From JAAYZB01 sp937958685 (GTDB lineage: Bacteria; Bacillota_I; Bacilli_A; Izemoplasmatales; Hujiaoplasmataceae): a stretch of DNA of 9,616 bases. The position numbers and the translations under genes were made by a program. The notes beneath the pieces were generated by a model. That model saw only the letters and a list, made by a program, of their open reading frames with translations. It was not told the DNA's origin and searched no databases. Location of the stretch: assembly GCA_036824265.1 (NCBI GenBank), contig DAITAL010000044.1, positions 1 to 9,616 on the forward strand, in the 5' to 3' direction. This document shows, piece after piece, positions 1 through 5,712 of this stretch; the stretch's first letter is position 1; each line of letters starts with the position of its first letter.

Positions 1-85
1 GTGTCCCTGTTTTTTTTGTCGGGCAGACGACGGCATTCGAGATCGTATTCGGTGACTGGAGTTCAGACGTTTGCTCTGCCGAGCT
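1..85 (+). other. Illumina TruSeq P7 adapter contamination (non-genomic)
   Basis: Positions 20-43 match the 24-base Illumina P7 flow-cell oligo at about 20 of 24 positions. Positions 44-51 (CGTATTCG) occupy the 8-base i7 index slot. Positions 52-85 match the 34-base TruSeq read-2 primer segment at about 31 of 34, including an unbroken GTGACTGGAGTTCAGACGT at 52-70. Bases 1-19 are a T-rich tail, which is A-rich on the minus strand, as seen when a read runs past the adapter end. The order tail-P7-index-primer is exactly that of a read-through library molecule, and the scattered mismatches look like low-quality late-cycle calls. Genomic sequence starts at about base 86. Any gene call extending into this stretch, including the C-terminal end of the nadB frame, is artificial. 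The match was made from memory of the adapter sequence. Confidence 0.96.
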
Positions 86-973
86 CCAGGTGTCGTACAT
101 CTCACGGTATATGGCCTGAGATACGACATCGCGCGGAGCGAGTTCCTTGAGTTTGGGGGCGTATTTCTCCATGAACCTTTCTTTTTGGATGTTGAGCAGG
201 ATCGCCCCTTCGCCCCGCAAGGCCTCGGAGATCAGAAAGCGCCGGCGATTCTCCCGTGATTCCGCATAAAGAGCCGTGGGATGGAACTGGACGAATTCCA
301 TTCCCTCGATCCGGGCTTTGACGCGTGCGGCCATGCCGATGCCGTCGCCGGTCGCACTGAGGTCGTTGGTGGTTGAGCCATAGATGGAACCGATGCCTCC
401 GGTCGCGAGGATGACGATCTTCGCATACACCGGGAAATAGGTCGCATCATTCAAGAGAACGGAGGCGCCGATGACGGTTCCCTTCGCATCGGTGAGAAGA
501 TCAAGCGCCACAGCCTGTTCCACAAGGCTGATGTTGGGATGCCGGTCAAGGATCGTTGCCAATCCCCTGGTGGCGTGATAACCGGAAGCGTCGCCGCCCA
601 AATGAAGGATCCGGCGCTGGGAGTGACCGCCTTCCTTGGTCAACAGATAATTGTTGTTTTCATCCTTATCGAAATGGATGCCGAAGGCGACGAGATCCTC
701 GATCGCCTCGCTGGCGTTTTTGACGAGGAAGCGCACGGCATCGGGATCGTTCAAATACGCTCCCGCCTTGAGCGTGTCTTCAAAATGGCTTCCGAGGCGG
801 ATCGGATCATCCGTCAACTCCGCGGCGATGCCGCCTTGGGCCAGCATGGAATTGGAATTGGCAACGGCTTCTTTCGCCAGCAGCAATACCGAATGACGGG
901 GAGCGATTGTCAGCGCCGTGAACAAACCGGCGAGTCCTGTGCCGATCACGAGGACGTCTGTTTTGGTCATCAT
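86..973 (-). CDS. nadB: L-aspartate oxidase NadB, C-terminally truncated by the adapter
   Basis: NadB oxidises L-aspartate to iminoaspartate with FAD, the first step of de novo NAD synthesis, and passes this unstable product to NadA. The visible 296 residues start with a Rossmann FAD motif (G11, G13, G16 in VIGTGLAGL), followed by AQGGIA (46-51), EGGHSQRRIL (114-123), ATGGIGSIY (190-198), ATGDGI (207-212), FHPTALY (230-236), SEALRGEGA (249-257) and ELAPRDVV (277-284). E114, H231 and R281 appear to correspond to the E. coli active-site residues E121, H244 and R290. Full-length NadB is about 500-540 aa, so roughly the last 45 % is missing, including the other catalytic His and Arg. The frame runs on into the adapter, but those residues are artefact. 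The ATG at 973 shares its A with the nadA stop (TGATG), which suggests translational coupling; the next codon is also ATG (970). nadC would be expected next, beyond the contig end. Confidence 0.95.
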
Positions 974-1869
974 CAACTGAGCTCGAGCATCCGGTCGAGC
1001 GCCCGTTTGGCCCTAAGGCGGGTCTCTTCCTCAACCATGATCTCGTGTTTTTCTTCAAGCAACGCCTCGTACACTTCTTTCAGGGTGGTTTTCTTCATGT
1101 TGCGACAAACCATCGCGGGATTGAGAATATGGAATGTTTTGTCAGGATTCTGCTTGCGGAGCGGGTGGAGGATGCCCTCTTCTGTGCCGATGATGAATTC
1201 CTTCGCCGGCGAGGCGGCGGCGTGATTGATGATTGCCCGGGTGCTGCCGACAAAATCGGCGAGTTTCAAGACCGCAAGCGGCGCCTCGGGGTGAATCAGC
1301 ACCCTGGCATCGGGATATTGGGCGCGCATGGCTTTCACGTCGTCTTCCACAAGCCGGTCGTGAACGATGCAATAGCCGGGCCACACCTCGATGTCGAGAC
1401 CATAACGATACCGAAGATACGCGCCGAGGTTCTTGTCAGGAACATAAAGCATCTTCTCGTCTCGGAAATGCATGATGATCTTCTCGGCGTTCGAGCTGGT
1501 GACACAGACATCGCTTTCCGCCTTTACATCGGCGTAGGAGTTGACATAACAGATGATTTTCCGCTCGGGATGTAGGCGTTTGTATTTTTGCAGCTTTTCC
1601 CTATTGATCATCATCGCCATCGGACATCCGGCGGTGGCTGCCGGCAACAGGACCTTTTTCTCCGGAGACAGGATCTTGGCGGTCTCCGCCATGAAGTTGA
1701 CGCCGCAAAAAACGATGATTTTTGCCGATGTGGCCTGCGCCATGCGGCTGAGGTCCAAAGAATCGCCCACAAAATCTGCGATGTCCTGGACTTCGGGATA
1801 TTGATAAAAGTGGGCAAGTATGACTGCCTCTTTTTCGCGCTTCAAACGCAGAATCTCAGCTTGGTACAT
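973..1869 (-). CDS. nadA: Quinolinate synthase NadA
   Basis: This 298-aa cytosolic 4Fe-4S enzyme condenses iminoaspartate with dihydroxyacetone phosphate to give quinolinate, the second step of de novo NAD synthesis. The three cluster cysteines expected of the compact (about 300 aa) NadA form are visible: C82 in AGCPMA, C167 in PGYCIVH and C255 in AMVCRNMKK. Other family signatures are AHFYQ (19-23), DIADFVGDSL (29-38), YVNSYADVKAESD (108-120), TSSNAE (124-129), PDKNLG (144-149), HPEAP (193-197), FVGST (206-210) and FIIGTEEG (225-232). The three-domain repeat architecture is complete. It is the promoter-proximal gene of a nadA-nadB unit and overlaps nadB by one base. The ribosome binding site upstream of 1869 is weak (GGGA about 9-10 bases away). 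The start was chosen because it is the first ATG and matches the usual NadA N-terminus (helix followed by AILAH-like strand). Confidence 0.97.
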   Translation of the reverse strand: MYQAEILRLKREKEAVILAHFYQYPEVQDIADFVGDSLDLSRMAQATSAKIIVFCGVNFMAETAKILSPEKKVLLPAATAGCPMAMMINREKLQKYKRLHPERKIICYVNSYADVKAESDVCVTSSNAEKIIMHFRDEKMLYVPDKNLGAYLRYRYGLDIEVWPGYCIVHDRLVEDDVKAMRAQYPDARVLIHPEAPLAVLKLADFVGSTRAIINHAAASPAKEFIIGTEEGILHPLRKQNPDKTFHILNPAMVCRNMKKTTLKEVYEALLEEKHEIMVEEETRLRAKRALDRMLELS

Positions 1870-1899
1870 TGCATCATCCCATTCCTGTTCCTAGATATA

Positions 1900-1928
1900 A
1901 TTATATGCTTTTCTTACCTGGATAACAA
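1900..1928 (-). promoter_or_regulatory. Predicted sigma-A promoter of nadAB
   Basis: On the minus strand a TTGTTA -35 (1928-1923) is followed after 17 bases by a perfect TATAAT -10 (1905-1900). This places the start of transcription near 1893 and gives a leader of about 24 bases. The -10 sits in a 12-base perfect palindrome, ATATAATTATAT (1895-1906), which could simply be AT-rich promoter DNA or an operator. No NiaR or NadQ site was identified with confidence. Confidence 0.65.
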
Positions 1929-1942
1929 CTATATGGTATAAT
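1914..1942 (+). promoter_or_regulatory. Predicted extended -10 promoter of rarA
   Basis: The plus strand carries TGGTATAAT (1934-1942), a consensus extended -10. A poor -35 (TTACCT, 1914-1919) lies 17 bases upstream. A strong ribosome binding site, AAGGAGGT (1957-1964), follows 6 bases before the ATG at 1971. The element is interleaved with the divergent nadA promoter, whose -35 falls inside this spacer. Confidence 0.65.
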
Positions 1943-1970
1943 TTGCTTGTGACATGAAGGAGGTCTCAAG

Positions 1971-3200
1971 ATGTATGAACCACTGGCCAGCAGGCTGAGA
2001 CCAAAGACGTTTGCGGACGTTATCGGCCAAAAGAAACTGATCGGGATTCTCACCAACATGCTGGAGAAGAAAAAATTGGTCTCCTGCATCTTGTACGGAC
2101 CGACCGGCGTCGGCAAGACAACCATCGCGCTCCTGATCGCCGACTATTTTCCATTGAATCACTTCAAATTCAACGCTTCCACAGACGCCAAGGCGAGCTT
2201 GAAAAAAATCGTTGAGGCGAGCAAACTCTATGGTTCGGTTCTCTTGATCATCGACGAGATCCACCGGATGAACAAAGACATCCAAGATTATCTGCTGCCC
2301 CATGTGGAAACCGGCAAGGTGATCATGGTCGGTCTGACCACTGAGAACCCGTATATCGCCTGCAATCCCGCTATCAGAAGCCGAAGTGCGATCTTTCGCC
2401 TTGACCGCCCGAGCGAGACGGAGATCTTGGCGTATTTGCAGCGGATCGACCTTGCCATGCTCGAGACCAATCTGCATGTTCCCGAAGAAATCCTCCGTTA
2501 TCTCGCAACGGCTGCCAATGGCGAAGTCCGCAGCGCCATCAACATGCTGGAGATGCTCATCCTCCAGATTGAAAACCAGGCCGAGATGACACTTGCCAAC
2601 GCCAGGGAGTTGTTGGGCAGACCGTCCCTGTCGATCGACTATCAGGGCGACAACTACTACGACATCCTGAGCGCTTTCCATAAGTCCGTCCGTGGCAGCG
2701 ATGTCAACGCCGCGCTCCATTATCTCGCCCGGCTGATCGTCGGCGGCGACTTGGAATCGCTCTTACGACGGCTCAGCGCCATCGTCTATGAGGATATTGG
2801 TCTTGCCAATCCGCTGATGGGGGTCAAGGTGGCCGCCATGTGCGACATCGCCAGACATATCGGGTTTCCCGAGGCGATCAACGGCCTGGGGGCGATCACG
2901 ATCGAGATGTGTCTTTCGCCCAAGTCGAACAGCGCCCACAAGGCCGTGTTCCAGGCGGTGGCGGAGATCGAGGCGGGGATGACCTACAAAGTGCCTTCCC
3001 ATCTGATAAACAACCCCACTTATGACGCGAAGGCACCGTACAAGTACGCCCACGATTTTCCGGGCCACATCGTCGCCCAACAGTACCTGCCGGCGGAATT
3101 GCGAGGCAAAAGGTATTATGAGCCGCAAGACCACACCAAACTCGAACAGGCATTCAAGGAGCAGTATGAAGCGATCTTGAAGGTCCTCGAAGAACGCTGA
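1971..3200 (+). CDS. rarA: Replication-associated recombination protein A (RarA/MgsA family AAA+ ATPase)
   Basis: This 409-aa AAA+ ATPase is related to clamp-loader subunits and RuvB. RarA homologues act at stalled replication forks and single-stranded DNA ends and interact with SSB. Visible in order are Walker A GPTGVGKT (43-50), Walker B LLIIDE (91-96) with HRMN after it, the sensor-1 region GLTTENP (121-127), NPAIRSRS with candidate arginine finger (132-139), sensor-2 GEVRSAIN (184-191), then the family-specific C-terminal half: SAFHKSVRGSD (234-244), AALHYLARL (247-255), YEDIGLANP (273-281), CLSPKSNSA (314-322), and the tetramerisation-region ending QQYLPAELRGKRYYEP (370-385). Length matches the usual 420 or so residues. 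The start is fixed by AAGGAGGT 6 bases upstream and by the typical MxPLAxRxRP N-terminus. It appears monocistronic, with its own promoter and terminator, and is convergent with the RNase J gene. Confidence 0.97.
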   Translation: MYEPLASRLRPKTFADVIGQKKLIGILTNMLEKKKLVSCILYGPTGVGKTTIALLIADYFPLNHFKFNASTDAKASLKKIVEASKLYGSVLLIIDEIHRMNKDIQDYLLPHVETGKVIMVGLTTENPYIACNPAIRSRSAIFRLDRPSETEILAYLQRIDLAMLETNLHVPEEILRYLATAANGEVRSAINMLEMLILQIENQAEMTLANARELLGRPSLSIDYQGDNYYDILSAFHKSVRGSDVNAALHYLARLIVGGDLESLLRRLSAIVYEDIGLANPLMGVKVAAMCDIARHIGFPEAINGLGAITIEMCLSPKSNSAHKAVFQAVAEIEAGMTYKVPSHLINNPTYDAKAPYKYAHDFPGHIVAQQYLPAELRGKRYYEPQDHTKLEQAFKEQYEAILKVLEER

Positions 3201-3206
3201 AGAAAT

Positions 3207-3235
3207 GACGGATGCTGTGCGCATCCGTCTTTTTT
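3207..3235 (+). terminator. Intrinsic terminator of rarA
   Basis: A perfect 9-base-pair stem, GACGGATGC (3207-3215) with GCATCCGTC (3221-3229), has a 5-base loop and is followed by six T (3230-3235). It lies 7 bases after the rarA stop. The convergent RNase J gene's TAA stop (3236-3234) lies in the T tract. On the minus strand the hairpin is followed only by ATTTCTT, so termination in that direction would be weaker. Confidence 0.9.
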
Positions 3236-4928
3236 AGATAACTTTGCAGAGCTTGTCGCTTTGGGTGTCGATGATCACCGGGATGATCACCGGCTTGCGC
3301 TTGGTTTCCTGATACAGATACTTCTGCACCTCATAGCGGACAGATTCCTTGTAGACCTTCCAGTCGATGTATTTTTGGCTGAACTGCTTCTCGGTGATGC
3401 GTTTGTAGATTTCTTCGATTTGTTTGACCATTTGCTCGTTTTCGCGCATGTAGATGAATCCGCGGCTGACGATCTCCGGAATGTTGAGCATCTGCCGCTC
3501 ACGGGCGTCGATGTTGGCGATGATCATCAGAAACCCGTCATCGCTCAAAAGTTCCCGCTCTTTGAGCACGGTATCGTTGATATCGGTTTCCAGACTGCCG
3601 TCCACGAGGATCGTGCCGTTCATGACGACATCGTGCTGGGGCTCAAGATTGCCACCTGTGAAGCTCACAACCTCACCGTTGTCGAGCATGACGATTTGCT
3701 CGGGTACAAACCCGTACTCGATCGCCAGGTTGTATTGGGCAAGTTGATGCCGATACTCGCCGTTGATGGGTATCAGGTATTTCGGTTTGAGGAGATTGTA
3801 GAGAAGTTTGATGTCTTCCGTCGAAGCGTGGAAGAATGACAAGGTCTTTTTGTCGATCCTGATCAGGTCCAGTCCGATTCGAAACATGGCGTCATAGGTC
3901 TTCGCAGCGATTCTTTCGGTGCCGATCACCGGAGGGCACAACATCAACACGGTGTCTGTCGGCTTCAGATGAACAAGCCGGTCAAAACCTTTCGCCATCC
4001 GCTGCAGCATGTAGAACGGCTCGTGGCGTTCGCCGGTCACCAGAAAGACGATGTCATCGAAGTCGTTGTCGTTGGTCTCGTCGATAAACTTCAGATTGAC
4101 GAGCTTGTCCTTGGGAATCTGGATGTATCCCATCGTTTCACCGATGTCGACCAGCCGTTGCGCCTTGCGGCCGATGATCGACAGCCGTTTGCCGGCGCTC
4201 ACCGCCTCATTGACGACCCGCTGGATGTTTGAGAGTTCCGTGGAATACATGGCGACGACAATCCGCCTTTTGGCTTTTTTCATCGTCGATCTGATAGTGT
4301 GCGTCAGATTGAAATCAGTCGAGGAGTGACCGACGGATAACGCTCCGGCGGACTCCGACAACAACGCAATCACGCCTTCGGACTGGTATTTGGCGAGTTT
4401 GAGGAAATCCGTGCTGTAGAATGGACCGATGTTTTGGTCGAAAGTGAAATCGGTCGCATAGACGATCACGCCGTCATCCGTGTGCACGGCAATGCCGGAA
4501 GACTCGGGGATCGAATGGGTCGTGCTGAAATAATCCACGAAAAAACCATCAAAACGGATGACTTCGTCCTGGGCAATGACGTGAAATCGGTGCTTGTCGG
4601 GATCCATGCGGTTCTCCTTGAGCAGATCCTTGACGACAGCGATGGCGAAGTTGGTGCCGTAGATCGTCGTCGGTATCTGCGAAAGAAGCATCGGGATCGC
4701 TCCAATCTGTTTGTCGTGGGCATGGGAGACAAATACGCCAAGCACGTCATCCTTGCGCGATTCGAGATAACTGATATCGGGAATGATGGCATCGACACCC
4801 AAAAGATCGCCTGATGGATGTTTCAACCCGGCGTCGAGAACGATCAGTTTGCCGTTTACTTCCAGGCAATACATGTTTTTGCCGTTTTCACCAAGACCGC
4901 CGAGGGCAAAAAACCTGATAATAGACAT
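3234..4928 (-). CDS. rnjB: RNase J family protein with degraded active site, probably J2-type
   Basis: This 564-aa protein has the full RNase J layout: metallo-beta-lactamase core, inserted beta-CASP domain, return of the core, and a C-terminal domain ending in ETKRKPVIIPVI. RNase J enzymes degrade and mature RNA with two Zn ions. Here several ligands expected from B. subtilis RNase J1 are absent. HxHxDH is replaced by HAHDKQ (69-74), so H69 and H71 remain but the Asp is K73 and the second His Q74. HxSGH reads HASTE (367-371), losing its second His. HGEYR reads NGEYR (389-393), losing a metal-ligand His. H138 (TTHSIPES) and D160 (ATDF) are kept. B. subtilis RNase J2 also lacks some of these residues, so a mostly structural J2-like subunit that pairs with a catalytic J1 encoded elsewhere is most likely. 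The start at 4928 is set by AAGGAGG (4940-4934), 5 bases upstream; the open frame extends further up but without support. Confidence 0.9.
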   Translation of the reverse strand: MSIIRFFALGGLGENGKNMYCLEVNGKLIVLDAGLKHPSGDLLGVDAIIPDISYLESRKDDVLGVFVSHAHDKQIGAIPMLLSQIPTTIYGTNFAIAVVKDLLKENRMDPDKHRFHVIAQDEVIRFDGFFVDYFSTTHSIPESSGIAVHTDDGVIVYATDFTFDQNIGPFYSTDFLKLAKYQSEGVIALLSESAGALSVGHSSTDFNLTHTIRSTMKKAKRRIVVAMYSTELSNIQRVVNEAVSAGKRLSIIGRKAQRLVDIGETMGYIQIPKDKLVNLKFIDETNDNDFDDIVFLVTGERHEPFYMLQRMAKGFDRLVHLKPTDTVLMLCPPVIGTERIAAKTYDAMFRIGLDLIRIDKKTLSFFHASTEDIKLLYNLLKPKYLIPINGEYRHQLAQYNLAIEYGFVPEQIVMLDNGEVVSFTGGNLEPQHDVVMNGTILVDGSLETDINDTVLKERELLSDDGFLMIIANIDARERQMLNIPEIVSRGFIYMRENEQMVKQIEEIYKRITEKQFSQKYIDWKVYKESVRYEVQKYLYQETKRKPVIIPVIIDTQSDKLCKVI

Positions 4929-4943
4929 GTGGTCCTCCTTCAT

Positions 4944-4958
4944 GAAACTGGCAGTTTC
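4944..4958 (-). other. Small hairpin at the predicted 5' end of the RNase J mRNA
   Basis: GAAACT (minus 4958-4953) and AGTTTC (4949-4944) form a perfect 6-base-pair inverted repeat around a 3-base loop. The predicted transcription start (near 4959) is one or two bases upstream, so the hairpin would lie at the extreme 5' end of the mRNA, immediately before the ribosome binding site. It is short and could be coincidental. Confidence 0.4.
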
Positions 4959-4965
4959 CCTAATC

Positions 4966-4994
4966 ATTATACAATATCCGCGCGGCTTTGAGAA
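4966..4994 (-). promoter_or_regulatory. Predicted sigma-A promoter of the RNase J gene
   Basis: Minus-strand TTCTCA (4994-4989, four of six consensus bases) and perfect TATAAT (4971-4966) are separated by 17 bases. The leader to the ATG at 4928 would be about 31 bases and contains the small hairpin and AAGGAGG. Confidence 0.6.
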
Positions 4995-5063
4995 ACAATT
5001 TGCCGAAAGTGGAAGAAAATCGCCGCCGCTTTTTCGTTGTCGTGGGCAATACCGGTCCAATTG

Positions 5064-5072
5064 TGATACAAT
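5064..5072 (+). promoter_or_regulatory. Possible extended -10 promoter of recU
   Basis: TGATACAAT matches the extended -10 pattern TGnTAnAAT with one deviation in the hexamer. No convincing -35 lies 16-18 bases upstream. The start of transcription would fall near 5079, leaving a leader of only about 10 bases before the chosen ATG (5089), barely enough for the ribosome binding site. Transcription may therefore start further upstream. Confidence 0.4.
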
Positions 5073-5088
5073 GGATAAAGGTGAGAAT

Positions 5089-5658
5089 ATGGTCAAGTAT
5101 CCAATCAAGAAAACCGTGGCAACCACAATCCGCAGATCCCAATCGAATCGGGGAATGGATCTCGAGCAGGCGATCAATGACACCAACAACTACTACATTG
5201 CCAACGACATCGCCTACATCTACAAAAAACCGATTCCGATCCAGGTCGTCAAGGTCGATTATGAGCGGCGCAGCGCCGCCAAAATCAGCGAAGCCTACTA
5301 CAAAGTACCATCGACAACCGACTACAATGGGATCTTCCGCGGTCGCTACATTGATTTTGAGGCCAAGGAGACCAAGACGAAGACCTCGTTTCCACTCAAG
5401 AACCTGCACGCTCACCAGGTCACCCATCTCACCAACGTCGCCCGTCACGGCGGCATCAGTTTCCTGATCGTGCACTTTTCCCAAATCGGCAAGACCTACC
5501 TGCTCGACAGCGCCCGTGTCGCCGCCTACTACGACTTCACGGCGGGCAAGAAATCGATCCCGCTTTCCGAATTCGTCGAGCACGGTCACGAGATCAAGGA
5601 AGGCTATGCCAAACGGCTGGACTATCTGGCGGTCGTCGATGGATGTTACTTAAAGTGA
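5089..5658 (+). CDS. recU: Holliday junction resolvase RecU
   Basis: RecU cleaves Holliday junctions during recombination and chromosome segregation in Firmicutes, taking the role RuvC plays elsewhere. The 189-aa product shows NRGMDLEQAINDTNNYY (20-36), KKPIPIQVVKVDY (46-58), then the catalytic core STTDYNGIFRGRYIDFEAKET (75-95), where D78, E91 and K93 align in spacing with the B. subtilis catalytic residues D88, E101 and K103. HAHQ (107-110) and the GGISFLIV strand (121-128) follow, as expected for this restriction-endonuclease-like fold. The ATG at 5089 is preferred because AAAGGTGAG lies just upstream and MVKYP matches family N-termini (usually MIRYPNG). An in-frame ATG at 5071 overlaps the putative -10, and the open frame extends well upstream without any family similarity. 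B. subtilis RecU is slightly longer (about 206 aa). It is divergent from the RNase J gene and convergent with htpG. Confidence 0.96.
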   Translation: MVKYPIKKTVATTIRRSQSNRGMDLEQAINDTNNYYIANDIAYIYKKPIPIQVVKVDYERRSAAKISEAYYKVPSTTDYNGIFRGRYIDFEAKETKTKTSFPLKNLHAHQVTHLTNVARHGGISFLIVHFSQIGKTYLLDSARVAAYYDFTAGKKSIPLSEFVEHGHEIKEGYAKRLDYLAVVDGCYLK

Positions 5659-5660
5659 AA

Positions 5661-5688
5661 AGGGACAGCGCAGCTGATCCCTTTTTTT
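5661..5688 (+). terminator. Intrinsic terminator of recU, possibly bidirectional
   Basis: AGGGA-CAGC (5661-5669) pairs with GCTG (5673-5676) and TCCCT (5678-5682) around a 3-base loop, with a single bulged A at 5677. Seven T follow (5682-5688). On the minus strand the same hairpin is followed by TTTTCACTTT, so it may also end htpG transcription, whose stop is 25 bases away. Confidence 0.85.
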
Positions 5689-5712
5689 GTGGTTAGACGA
5701 AACTGATATTGA

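Noticed and set aside
71..259. Plus-strand open frame starting inside the adapter
   Set aside because: Its start lies in adapter sequence and the rest is antisense to well-conserved nadB; it shows no family similarity of its own.
539..1575. Long plus-strand frames (539-1225 and 1045-1575) opposite nadB and nadA
   Set aside because: They are antisense shadows. The minus-strand frames carry every expected NadA/NadB motif, and the plus-strand products have no recognisable domain.
4783..5088. Upstream extension of the recU frame
   Set aside because: It overlaps the RNase J coding region and promoter, and similarity to RecU begins only at the ATG at 5089.
4929..5189. N-terminal extension of the RNase J frame up to 5189
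   Set aside because: The extension overlaps recU on the opposite strand and has no RNase J similarity, while AAGGAGG sits 5 bases before the ATG at 4928.
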